This document shows, in pieces, positions 48,771 to 59,497 of a stretch of DNA of 64,000 nt; position 1 is the stretch's first letter; every line of letters begins with the position of its first letter. The stretch spans positions 5,828,001-5,892,000 of the forward strand of contig JAFEKR010000001.1 of assembly GCA_019022495.1 (NCBI GenBank). The letters run 5' to 3'. The DNA comes from Epichloe hybrida (Eukaryota; Ascomycota; Sordariomycetes; Hypocreales; Clavicipitaceae). The notes below the pieces were generated by a model. It was not told the DNA's origin, searched no databases, and was given only the letters and a program-made list of their open reading frames with translations. A program made the position numbers and the translations under genes.

Positions 48771-49745
48771 CTAACCTAGGTCCGTAGTGGTCTCAGGCAT
48801 AAATGGGTGCATCTCGTGGCCGGTAGTGTTTCGCCCCTGCCACTGCAAGCATGGAGCGGAGCACTGAGGATTGGCACCTTCGAAGCGCGACCAAAGAGAC
48901 GGATCAATAAAATGATCAAAGTCAACAGTTTCCAAAGGACCAGGCATGGCCTGAACGGCGTGTCTCGACAAATGTCCTGATGAATGTTCGCTGACTTTAT
49001 CTGCAAACTGGACACCAAAATAAGTAGAGTTCGGCATTGAATAGTCATCATACATGTTGCCGATCTGTGAAAAGGGAGTTGCATAATCTTGTCGTTCTCG
49101 AAACCACCAGTCAGAACCATTGCTGGAGCGTTGATCGCCCAAAAGAGCATCTGTACTCATGGGAATAGATGCTTGCCTGGCAATCGGCTTTGGATCGGTA
49201 ATCCTCTGTCCAGATCGTCTAAGAGACTTGCGTTCTGTTATCATCGCCTTCCTAGATTCAGGAGAACATCTGGAGTTCTTTCCCTGAGTTGGTGTGTACC
49301 TATAAGTCGGGAATGCTTCGAGATGCTTTTCATGATCAATTTTCGCCAGTGCTCTGAATCTGGACTTGATCTCATCGCACTCTAGCTTGGTCCAAGATGC
49401 GCCAACAGTTTGAGAGGCAGACTGCTGTTGATCTTTTCTTATCACCCTTCGAGCGACTTGCTGATACGCTTTTCTATACAGCATATAGGAGTTTAACGGC
49501 CTTGACACCTTTCCCTCTTCGATGGACTTCTGTTTCCGTTCCTCAATGGATCGGCAAGCGTAAGCCACTGGATCAATGAAGTCATCCGGGTATTGTTTTG
49601 CCGATTCGGACAAGGCTTTGTCCAACACCTGGAAGCTCTCGTAATTGGAACCCTGAACAGGCGTCAAATTGCGAGACTTGGAGTGAAGCTTATCATCAGG
49701 ACAATTCTTCTCCTTGGCTTCGTAGGGGAATAAATTTATATCCAT
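48771..49745 (-). CDS. HMG-box (MATA_HMG type) DNA-binding protein
   Basis: A single exon of 324 codons runs from an ATG at 49745 to TAG. Residues about 80-151 form an HMG box: R-P-L-N-S-Y-M-L-Y-R-K-A-Y at its start, V-G-A-S-W in the second helix, and A-F-P-T-Y-R-Y-T-P at its end. This places it with the sequence-specific MATA-type boxes of fungal mating-type and sexual-development factors, not with abundant non-specific HMGB proteins. The N-terminus is charged and the C-terminus is Ser/Pro-rich without known domains, so a nuclear transcription factor is likely. It is not evidence of a mating-type locus, since the usual MAT flanking genes APN2 and SLA2 are absent. The frame is intact. An additional upstream exon cannot be excluded. 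Confidence 0.85.
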   Translation of the reverse strand: MDINLFPYEAKEKNCPDDKLHSKSRNLTPVQGSNYESFQVLDKALSESAKQYPDDFIDPVAYACRSIEERKQKSIEEGKVSRPLNSYMLYRKAYQQVARRVIRKDQQQSASQTVGASWTKLECDEIKSRFRALAKIDHEKHLEAFPTYRYTPTQGKNSRCSPESRKAMITERKSLRRSGQRITDPKPIARQASIPMSTDALLGDQRSSNGSDWWFRERQDYATPFSQIGNMYDDYSMPNSTYFGVQFADKVSEHSSGHLSRHAVQAMPGPLETVDFDHFIDPSLWSRFEGANPQCSAPCLQWQGRNTTGHEMHPFMPETTTDLG

Positions 49746-51753
49746 ATCAGTGACATGCAGGTCAGGCGATATTCTTCGACTGCGGCATGTGCTCTGATTC
49801 TACCAAATTATCAGAAGACAGCCGAAGAAATTTTCATGTGTTGTTACTGACCAATTTTGAGAGCAATCCAAGTTTTCGGGAATATTTTTTCCGAACGTGA
49901 AGTTCCCGGACTAGAATTCTGTTAACAAACAGGACAAAATGAGTCTTCGGTCAGAAACTCACAGAATGAATGCTCTGTACAAGTTCCTGGCCATGAGGCT
50001 CCGCAGACTCAGCCGCCGCCCTTCCCGGAGTACCCTCCATGGACATCGAAGTACCGCAATTGTAAGAACTTGTGGCTCGATAATGGAAGGGAGGACTTGA
50101 ATTTGCTTCCATTTCCAACGTTTCTTCAGTTGCTGAGATTGAAGGGACTCAAATCCAAAACCCTGCCAAACGAACAACTCCGCGTTGCTCACGGGACTGA
50201 CAATATAGGAAATTTCTGGCTACTGCACTGGTAAAATGAGCTCTTATGGAAAAAATGACTAAGTGCGTTAACAAACAGTTTTCGATGTCTTAACAGGTTT
50301 GGAAAGCTTCAAAGTTGATGAAGTAAAGCCAATGGTCTGCATACGAGCAGTCTGATGTCGGGGAGTCTCAGGTATTTGTCTTTCTTCTAACACATGCTAT
50401 TTGTGTATTTAATACAATAACTGCATTCACCACTTCAACTTGAAGCATGCAGTACAGACAGCACCCAAATAGATAACTGTGCCGCATGCGGCCTCAAATA
50501 GCATTTCGCGGTTGGTCGTGGAACGTGACAAGATCACCGAGAGACCTATTCGCCTTGTCGAGAGCCAACAGTTGATCCTCACCAACCGCCCCTGGTTTGA
50601 TCGAGCCATTGGACCCGAAAACCATCAAAGCGTCTTGCATCCTATCCCCAAAGCATGTGGTGCGGACGTCGAACGTCAACAAACTCGAATTATCGCAGCC
50701 ATGTGATCGCTTGCTGAGCAAGGCATCTGAAACGCATGGTCCTATCTCCCTTCCTTCGAATCCTTTAATCCTCTTTGATGATGCATGGTTGACTCTGTAT
50801 GCCTCGAGCATCGAACGATTCATTGTCAGCATATTGAACATCACATTAGACGTTATTTTGCTTCCTGGTGAGCTCGCCAAGTATTAAAAGTGCGCGTGAC
50901 ACACAAGAATCATATCGCACGAACAATGAAGCTGGCTTTCAGGATGAAAGAGATCAAAATAACGAGTGAACCAAATGTTGCTGTCTTTGGCCGCTATTGT
51001 ATCTAGGTTTCATTGGGCCAAGGACAAGTTCCCCTTGATTCTAGAGACATAACTTCGACGCTGGAATGATTACTATGGCTGTGAGTCTCAAGAAATCATA
51101 AACATGGCAAGAGATATCATATTTTGACAATTGTGAAGTGACCGCACCGAACAAAGCCCGCCGGGTTTCATGCAGGCGTCTTGTCCCCGTTTCACTGCTC
51201 GATCTATTGCTGGACACATTTATGCGCAAGATGAAATGGGTAAGGGAAGCCTCAAAATTGGCGCAGTAGACTGTTCCTTCAATGTTCTTGACGAGGGCTG
51301 CCTGATCGTTCTTGAATATGATATTCTAACCCCGTGGATGGCAACAAACACCAGTCTGATAAACATTCGCTCCCAGTGTCTGCATTTAGGAGTCAGGATT
51401 CCTGCTTTGCATGTACCATTCTTGTGCTGTTACTTATGTCCTGGGTGCTGGTGTTATGAGGTCGAGCCACCATGACGAGTTGTAAGATAATCCACTTTAG
51501 CGTGCGCCTGGCCGGGTGAAACACGATCGAGCGTAGTTCGGTGCATCGATTCACTCACAACACCGTGCATTCTGGAGAGATCATCGATGCCAACGCCTCG
51601 GGCTTCTGTGGCCGCTGAGCGGTTGCTATCCGGAGTCGGTTCCCTTGAAGGGACTGCAACGTAGTGGTTTAGTGTCGACGAGACAGCAGTCATGTGTGTT
51701 GCCTCGACAGAATACTCGGTACTTTGCGGTTCATTGTTCGGATACAACGAAAC
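49746..51753. other. Two-kilobase stretch with unassigned open frames
   Basis: Several overlapping open frames occur on both strands: minus 50494-50880 (128 codons, opening at TTG), plus 50479-50706 and 50597-50887, plus 51170-51475. None shows a motif that I recognise, and no set of exons joins convincingly. The minus-strand frame 51454-51753 directly continues the DDT-PHD gene frame after its stop. The composition is genic, so a decayed or intron-rich gene may be present, but I cannot define it. Confidence 0.4.
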
Positions 51754-53649
51754 TTAATCTTTTGTGGAACTGTCTTGAGCCAACAATGGTTCTGCCTCGC
51801 CTAAGCCTGGTGAAGACGGAGTCTGTTTCTTGCTTTGCAATACGCTCGCTGTAGCAGTAAAAGGCCTAACTTTCAGTTTGATAATAGTTTTGGGTGTCTG
51901 GCTTTGTTCGTCTTCCCGGCGCTGGCAAGCTTGGCAAATGAAGTGAAACTCGGGTTGCTCAGCTGCTTTCTCGCTAATCCCCATACACTTACTATGTTGC
52001 CAAACATTGCACCTTTCACAAGCAACGCTGTGAGTGCCATCATCTATCTGACCATAAAGGCCACATTTACAATCGAAGACCCAATCCTCCTCTTCTTGCT
52101 CGATATCTTTGAGTGCTTGTCTGTTTTTTTTCGAATTCGGTCTGCATTTGTCGCTCAGAAATACGTACTGCTTCAGGCGCAGTTTTACTGCCTTCAGACA
52201 ATTGTGCTAGCTCTTCTTCGTGGTGTCGTCGTCGGGCTTCCCTCTCTTTCAAGCGCCGCTGACGAGAAAAGGCCCGAAACTCGCGCTCTTGCTCGGCTTT
52301 CATTTGTGTATGCTTTTCACGCCTTCCCACTTGCTCAGCCTGAAGCTGTTGTCGGTGCTGTTCTTTGTTCTCCTCATCTTGTTTTTGTCTTTCCATCTTG
52401 TCCGCTATCCGGCTCGATCTCTTTGCGTTGGCTAGCTTTGATAAGTTGAGTAGCTCACGTTCACGTTGAACTTGTTTTCGCTGCATCATCTCCTCTTGCT
52501 TCTCGAGAATAGGTAGCAAATGTTTCTCCAGTCTTTTCCTCAATATTTTCTCGTTGTCGTCACGAGTCTTCAATAAAGTTTCGACAAATTCGCGTACCTC
52601 TTGTAATGTTATTGCCACACACTCCCAAATGCCACCACCAAGACCATTGTCAACTTCGAGGAGTGGAACAGATCTCTCATTAGCTGACCTCTCACTGATG
52701 GCTTCACTGGACGAAGCAGCGCGATGCCGCTGACTGGCTCGACGTCCTCTCTGATACTGTTTCGTTGTTTTTGGCGTGGAGTACGGTATGACAGTCGGAG
52801 GCTCTGTGAAGCGATATACTCGGTTGTCGTCCAGCACATAATAGACTCGATCGTGGCTGTCCCAACCATACGGCTCGATGCGCTATTCATTGTATCAAAA
52901 ACATGGCTGTCAAGGATTTGCAGATTTATTTACCCAGTCCGTTTGCTCAATGTCTTTCTGTTCTATCATCTTGTCTCGAATTCGTTCAGGATAGCTCATG
53001 ATCCATTGTGTCAATGTCTGAAGGACTTGAATCTGTTCGTTTTAAATCAGTAAGCTAGAATTCGACAAATACCCATAGGCAGGCGGCGTTGTTCATTCGC
53101 TCTCAAACCTTCTTGATGATATCCAATGCAGCAAATGTCACAGGATTATTTTCGTCACCGAGCGGATTATTTTCGTCACCGAGCGGATTTTGTTCGGGAG
53201 CTCTTGCGACATATTGTTTCCGAAGCTGATCATTAAATGTATCAAGCCTTATATTTGAAGTTAGCTAGAAAATGAGTAGATATGGCTGTCAGTGTTGGTC
53301 TGCGAGCTCTCACGTTAACCCACGATGCGATGACACAAGCTTCAACAGGGAAAGAGCTATGTCGGATAGCAATTCTGATTGTGGGTTTAAACACTCCGCT
53401 TCGAGTTCCTAAAAGACCAGGACGATGATATTAGTAAATGTCAAGGCAGATGTATCAAGTGCTGATAATGATTGGAGCGATTACCTCAATGTCGATCGAT
53501 TCATCAATCTTGACAGCTTTGCCAAAGATGTAAATCCACTGGCAAAAATTGGCAAATTGCCACATATTGCGAATGCGACAGAGTAGAACCGACGGTTCAT
53601 TCCTCCCATCTGCATCTGGCAGATGATGCACGTGTTTGCGCGAGGGCAT
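51754..53649 (-). CDS. DDT and PHD-finger chromatin protein, frame broken once
   Basis: Exons 53649-53485, 53408-53314, 53247-53109, 53032-52934 and 52882-51754; all four introns join in phase and three have clear branch sites (TACTAAT, GCTAAC, TACTGAT). Residues about 22-125 form a DDT domain (L-L-K-L-V-S-S-H-R-G-L-T and V-A-R-A-P-x-N-P), then Y-Y-V-L-D-D-N-R-V-Y-R near 180, a long Lys/Arg/Glu coiled coil (about 250-410) and a PHD finger (F-D-C-K-C then D-D-G-T-H-S-V-A-C-E-R-C-N-V-W-Q-H-S-K-C). The order matches fungal relatives of ISWI/RSF1-type accessory subunits, so chromatin remodelling is the likely role. The last exon has one base too many: the coiled coil and the PHD finger are in different frames, shifting at an A8 run (52131-52124). 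The length would be about 541 residues. It could be a pseudogene, a sequencing error or a slippage product. Confidence 0.82.
53145..53186. repeat. 21-bp perfect tandem duplication in the DDT exon
   Basis: 53145-53165 and 53166-53186 are identical and contiguous. In the DDT-PHD gene they encode two copies of a seven-residue block containing N-P-L-G-D-E-N. Because 21 is a multiple of three, the frame is preserved. Confidence 0.95.
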
Positions 53650-54532
53650 CTTGACGTTTTTTTTTTTTGCTAATAAAGGAGCTAGGTGGAAGGGCAATGG
53701 TCTCCGCTGTGTGCACGTACTCTGGCGACTCTGTTGAATAAATGTTTATAATAGGGGTGGTGAGCCAGTAAAACGCGCCACATAAAATTAGGTATACTCC
53801 GTACAAATCTGGCAACCTACGTCTCGATGGAGTATTGTCAAGGTAGGGGTCGATGTAAGTGATAGAAAACATTCGATTTAATCAATTAGAGGTGCAGACA
53901 GCACCTAACTTTATACCTTAAAGGTACACAGTGCGCTATAGTAATAACTAGTATAAGGAGGTATATCTAAGATATTATATTTACTAATATCTAACCTTAT
54001 GTTTTATCCTTATTAATATATATTACCCTTATATAACCTAAGCTTTAAGGGCACTTTTCTTAATACACTCTCCTTAGCTAAGATATTTATTAAAGCTAGA
54101 GTTTATAAGTATAAGAAAAGATTATAATAATTTCTTAGTATTATAATTATATAGAAATCTCCTATAAGCTAATTTAGTAGTAAAAGTTACTATATTTTTA
54201 CCTTAATAAAGGCTTTATAAAGCTATTAGTAAGTATCTTAGAGGTTTTTAACTAATTTACCTTAATATTACTTAGGGTATATTACTCTTAAATCTATATT
54301 TAATTTATATTAAGATACTTTAGACTAGTTTAAAGCCTTCTTTTCTTATATTTTATAATATAAATTATTTGTCATGGCTTGCACTAAAAGGTTATAAACG
54401 AAGTAATAGCTAAGACTATTATAGTTACTACTAGATAAATACTAGCTAAGGGTAGGTATATAAAGGTTTTAATCTCTAACCTAGTACTAATAATATATAT
54501 AGTCTTTAATAAATACCTTACTTTATAAGCAT
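53650..54532. other. Edge of the gene island
   Basis: To about 53880 this is the upstream region of the DDT-PHD gene, with a T12 run at 53657-53668 just before its ATG. From about 53885 the composition turns AT-rich, starting with the dispersed repeat copy 2. A single less AT-rich phrase (gtcatggcttgcac) lies at 54371. No gene is seen. Confidence 0.6.
53885..54070 (+). repeat. Dispersed repeat, copy 2
   Basis: It is the partner of 40855-41012, with which it shares a series of phrases in the same order and orientation. It keeps ggtgcagacagcacctaac, a short palindrome, where copy 1 has AT-shifted bases. It lies exactly at the composition boundary. Confidence 0.6.
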
Positions 54533-56329
54533 TAGAGTATTGCACTAAAACGTGTAGTGTAGTGTAGTATTTATAGTGTAGTGTAATAACTATACTATAA
54601 ACTACACTACACTATAAACTACACTAACTATAAGGAAAAAAAAACTATAATATATTACACTACAATTTTTTTTCCTAAACTACACTAACTACAAATACTA
54701 TAAATATAGTATTAGACTTTTTATTAGTTATTAGTATTTATAAGGTTAAAAGAAAGCTAGTTATATAAAAGCTTTTATTATTACTTATTTTATTAAATTA
54801 GTTATAGAATTTATAATATTATATTATTTTTATAATTTTATTATAACTAAGTAAGGTTATATATAATATTATACTTTTTTAATAATACTATTTAACTTAA
54901 TACTTTATTTCCCTAATATAACTTAAAGAAAAACCTTCTTATTATATTATTTACTATTTCTATAAATTATTTTATCTTTTTATAAATTATTATTATTACT
55001 TATTTTAAAAAAAAACTATAAAAAGAACTACTAGTAAACTTAATATAAGTAGCTTATAATAGCTTATAATAGCTTATAATACTAATATTACTAATATTAC
55101 TAGTATTACTAAGATTACTAAGATTACTTATAATATTATTAGTGTTAAAGTTTAATAAAAAATAAATAATAAATAAATAACTTAAATATAAATACTAGTA
55201 ATTATAAGTAAATTACTATAGTAAAAGCTATAGTTTTTAATAACTTAGTATTTTAAAGTTTTTAAAAATATTAATATTATAAAAATGTTTTCTCTTTTAT
55301 ATTTTTTTAAAATAATAATAAAAGTAAAATAATAGTAATAATAGTAATTAAGTAATAATAGTAATAATAGTATTAATAGTAATAATAGTAATTAAGGTTA
55401 TTAAAGTTATTAAAGCTCTTATAATAAGTATAGTATATTATATAAAAGTAAGTCTTAGTTTTATTTTAAAAAATAAGTTAAACTTATTTTTTATAGCTTA
55501 ATTAAGCTATATAGGGTAATTAAAATAATACTATTAATTATTTATTAATAGATTATAAATATCAGTTTATTATATTCTTTATTTATATATTATAGTAATA
55601 AGATATATAAAGTTACTATATATAACTTCTTAAGGCTTTAGAATTATAAACCTAAAAGTAATATTTAATTAGTTTAAATCTTAAATAAATAGTTTAAGCT
55701 TTTTTTAAGTTCTTATTATATTAAGAATAAGATTTAAGTACTAAGTATATGTTCTATTAACTTCTAGTAATTTATCTAGATTTCTTAATTAATTTTATTC
55801 TATTAGTTTAAGGTATTTTATATTTAAAATAATAATAATAACATTTTAAAATATAAAATAATTAATAGTAATAGTAAATAAAATAATAAGAAGGTTTTTC
55901 TTTAAGTTATATTAGTAAAATAAAGTATTAGGTATAATAGTATTATTAACAAGTTATAATATTATAAATTACCCTAGTTATAGTAAAATCCTTAAAAAAA
56001 GGTAAATTTTATAAATTATATAACTAATTAGGTAAAATAGGTAATAATAAAAGCTTCTATATAACTAGCCTTCTTTTAATCCTTATAATAACCCTATATA
56101 ATAAAAAAGCCCACTTTTTTTTTACTAACACTATATTTATAGTTTTTATAGTTAGTGTAGTTAGTAACTATACTAACTACACTACATTATAAGTAAAAAA
56201 AAACTATAATACACTACACTAACTATAAAAAAAAAACTACAATACATTAACTATAAGAAAAAAAAAACTACACTACAAAGACAAATTTTTCCTAAAAACT
56301 ACACTAACTACACTACAAACAATACTCTG
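54533..56329 (+). mobile_element. Non-autonomous hAT element
   Basis: It starts tagagtattgcactaaaacg (C to T in the first base) at 54533 and ends CAATACTCTG at 56329, with the perfect 8-bp duplication ataagcat at 54525-54532 and 56330-56337. Length is 1797 bp. It has the same internal order as the copies at 34780 and 59639, with a shorter taatagctta repeat block. No coding capacity. Confidence 0.93.
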
Positions 56330-56337
56330 ATAAGCAT

Positions 56338-56654
56338 ATAGCTATCTTATAGCTAGCTAGCCTTTTTATTATTTATATAGCTTAAAGGTTCTTTAAAGTC
56401 TTACTTTAATAAATATTCTATTTTTAATGTTTACACTTCTAATATAATACTTCCCTTATATATAATTAACCTTAATTATAAAATAAGCTACTTACTTAAA
56501 GTATAGTTATTATAATAAAGCTTATAAAGAAAATAAGATAAGGTATCTTATATCTAGATATATAAGTAAATAAAAAGAAATAATAATAATAATATTACTA
56601 ATTAAAAATAACCCCCTTTATTATAGTTAGTAATATTTAAATAGTAGCTTATAT
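56338..56654. other. AT-rich repeat sequence, no gene
   Basis: RIP-type AT-rich DNA between the hAT copy and the miniature LTR element. It is presumably part of the element that hosts both; its family is unknown. Confidence 0.5.
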
Positions 56655-56822
56655 TGTGATAATCTAGGCTTTGCCTAGACCTAGCAATATAGGTGTTAAT
56701 TATACAAGTGAATGATAACTTGTACAATGCGTATTCTTTTGCTATGGCGCAATAGGATTAGGAACATTACTTACATGGTAGCGTAAGCACCTGCGATTAG
56801 CCCTATAGGCTAGACTATAACA
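56655..56822 (+). repeat. TRIM-like element, 5' LTR
   Basis: It starts TGTGATAATCTAGG and ends gactataaca. It differs from 56987-57154 mainly by A for G and T for C (for example tagactataaca against tagaccatgaca), so this copy of the LTR is the more mutated. It contains the palindrome ctaggctttgcctag. Confidence 0.9.
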
Positions 56823-56986
56823 TTTGTATAAGTCACCTAAGGTCATAGGTTTAAACTAGCTACGTGTATAAAAAGGTGCACTATAAGGCAGCTATAACGG
56901 GGTTCTTCCTAGGCTTACAAGGACAATAGAAGAGAGGGTCCCTAGGGGATGCGCGGTATTGCTAGCAAAGAGGGAGAAAGGGCCTA

Positions 56987-57154
56987 TGTGATAATCTAGG
57001 CTTTGCCTAGACCTAGCAATATAGGTGTTAATTGTACAAGTGAATGATGACTTGTACAATGCGTATTCTTTTGCTATGGCGCAATAGGATTAGGAACATC
57101 ACCTACATAGTGGCGCAGGCACCCGCGATTAGCCCTATGGGCTAGACCATGACA
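56987..57154 (+). repeat. TRIM-like element, 3' LTR
   Basis: It is 168 bp, ending gaccatgaca, followed by the target duplication tatat. CpG sites such as ggcgcaatagg, gtggcgcagg and cacccgcg are retained. Confidence 0.9.
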
Positions 57155-57159
57155 TATAT

Positions 57160-58428
57160 ATAGCTTTAATATAGTAAAATAAATATTATTACCTATTATA
57201 TAGCTAGAAAAAAAATAGATAACCTATATTAATTTTTATAATTAGTTTTAATAGATAAAATACCTAATACTATAGTTTTAAATAGTCTAACTAAAGGGCT
57301 TATATTATAGTTACTATAAGTTTATAGCTATTAGGTAATTATATAATTAGTAGTGCTAATAGTAATTATTATAATTTATAGATTACTTATATATAGTATA
57401 TTAAATTACTTAAGGGGTCTAGGGTTAATATAAAAAAGACTAATTTTCCCCCCCTTTTATATACTTTCTTTCTCTTATAATATCCCTTAATCTTATAAGT
57501 TACCCTTACTAGCTAAGTAATAGCTCTCTTATTACTATTACTTAGTAATTACTAATCTCTTTTAGTCCTTAATTATTATTATTATATATCCTTATTTATC
57601 TTAGTTTCTTACCTTTATTTAGCTTATAAGTTTATACTTTTACTAGTATAACTTCTTTATTTAGTTTATTATAGCTAACTTATAGCTAGTTTACTATATC
57701 TAAGTTTTATATTAAAACTTTACCTTTTTTATTATCTTAAGAAAATTTATTAATTAAAAAAACTCCTATAAAATCTCCTATAAAATCTCCTATAAAATCT
57801 CCTATAAAGTTTTCTCTAAAGTAAACTTCTTTTAAAATCTTATTATAAGTTTATTATTTCTTTATAGTATTTTTACTACTAACTTATTATTAGTAAAATA
57901 TCTTTAAAAAAGATTTTATATATATACTATTATTAGTAAGTAATAATATAAAATATTCTCCTAAAAAATAATACTTATAAGATTTTAAGATACTTTATTA
58001 ATAAAAGACTTTCCTTATAAAATATAATAAATCTTTAAATATAACTTTTTTACTTATTTATTACTTTCTTATAGCTAATATTTAATAAGCTATTTAATAA
58101 AATATACTTATTACTAATATATTACTAGACTTTAGCTTAAATTATATAGCTTTATAATAGGCTATTTAAACTTATTAAAGTTACTTTTAAAGGTAACTAT
58201 TATTATTAGAATAAAGTAAATATAATTTTACTACTTAAATACTAAATTACTACTAACTTACTACTAGCTTATTATAAAAGTAAAGAAAAAGCTATAAAAT
58301 ACTATTTTAGTTAATAAAAATTCTAATAAGTATAGTTATATTTACTATACTTAAATATTTACTAATATTACTTATAAGGTAAAATATAATAAATATACTA
58401 TAATAGTATTACTAAGTAATACTATATA
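57160..58428. repeat. AT-rich RIP-degraded sequence, family unknown
   Basis: No frame or motif is visible. It contains a 12-bp tandem repeat (ctcctataaaat), four units, at 57763-57809. It ends where the 3' terminus of a LINE begins at 58429. Confidence 0.55.
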
Positions 58429-58988
58429 TATTCTTTATGCTAGATAGCTAATTAAGTAGCTTGTCCTAGTACTCTAACTGCTTAGTTAAGAGGGAAAACC
58501 CTATACTAGGAAGAAAAACCCCCTTATATCTGTATATAGGCTAGCGCTAGCCCTCTTATAGGCCTACGCTACATTAGGTATAGCTAACTATAGGTGTTTA
58601 GTGCTAGCTTATACTAGCCTTATTCTATAAAAATAAGAGAAAAGGAAAAATATATAGTAGTAATTTTAGCTAGCTCCCTTTATTATTACTCTAGCCTTAT
58701 ACTAGTTTTACCTTATATCTCTTACTTTATTTTATAGTAAGGTAAATTCTAATTTATAATAATAATTTACTTTTTCTTTACTTTACTCCTAGCTTCTTTA
58801 GTGCCTTACTTTTTAGCTAACTCTAGCCTAGTACTAGTTTAAATACCTTATAAAGTCTAAGTATATAGTTTTATTTACTTATAGTAAGAGGTAGGTAATT
58901 TAAGCCTAGTGCCTAGGTGGTTTTGCCTTTAGATTACTTACTTACTATCTATATATTTATTTATCTTATACTTTATTTTCTAGGTAAT
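58429..58988 (-). mobile_element. LINE 3' end (copy d), cut by Gypsy insertion
   Basis: It starts tattctttatgctag and follows 23655-24218 of the nearly complete LINE for 560 bp, keeping CpG-containing pieces (gctagcgctagccc). At 58989 the second Gypsy copy interrupts it after ctaggtaat. The rest would lie beyond the window. Confidence 0.82.
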
Positions 58989-59205
58989 TGTTATGGACTA
59001 GCCCCTAGGCGACTGCGATAGGGCGTCAATATAGTATTAAGAGACTTAAGGAGTAAGGAGAAAGGATAAGAGACTATCCCTAGTGGTGCCCCTTATACCC
59101 CTTAGGCTACTTATATAAGCCTCCTTTCTTTATCTTAATTACTTTTACTACTTCTCTCTCTAATTACTATATAGATAATACTTAGGCAAAGCCTAAGCCC
59201 TTATA
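58989..59205 (-). repeat. Gypsy copy 2, 3' LTR
   Basis: It is 217 bp, starting TGTTATGGACTAGCC and ending cccttata. It is the least mutated of the three LTRs of this family in the window. Confidence 0.9.
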
Positions 59206-59497
59206 TATGCCCTTACTTAAGTATATCTAATAAGTCCTCTTTTTATAATAGTCCTATAAATTATCCTATAGGTAATTAATCCTCTTCCTTACTTATTATT
59301 ATTAGGTGTGTAGTATATTTACCTTACTAGCTATTATGTAGTAATAGCAACTACCTTACTTCTATGCCTTAGTTTTGCGGTGTGTATAATGCATTTACCC
59401 TGCTAATCTATTATTTATTATAGTCTCTAGCCCTACCCTTACTAGTTTATTAATTACCTAATATAGGTTTAAAACCACATATAAATATCTTACTTAG

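Larger units (their letters stand above)
56655..57154 (+). mobile_element. TRIM-like miniature LTR retrotransposon
   Basis: Two 168-bp direct repeats (56655-56822 and 56987-57154), each beginning TGTGATAATC and ending with CA, flank only 164 bp. A 5-bp duplication, tatat, lies at 56650-56654 and 57155-57159. A polypurine tract, caaagagggagaaaggg (56966-56982), sits just before the second repeat, which sets the plus orientation. Total length is 500 bp, with no room for gag or pol. This is the definition of a terminal-repeat retrotransposon in miniature. It keeps many CpGs and is much less mutated than its surroundings, especially the second repeat. I could not identify a primer-binding site. 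Confidence 0.9.

Noticed and set aside
48771..49745. Mating-type locus on the basis of the HMG box
   Set aside because: No APN2, SLA2 or alpha-box gene is adjacent, and MATA-type HMG boxes occur in other fungal regulators.
53033..53108. A second frame shift in the DDT-PHD gene near 53105
   Set aside because: A 76-nt intron with a GTTTGA donor, TACTGAT branch and CAG acceptor joins both sides in phase and gives the expected K-I-Q-V-L-Q sequence, so no break is needed.
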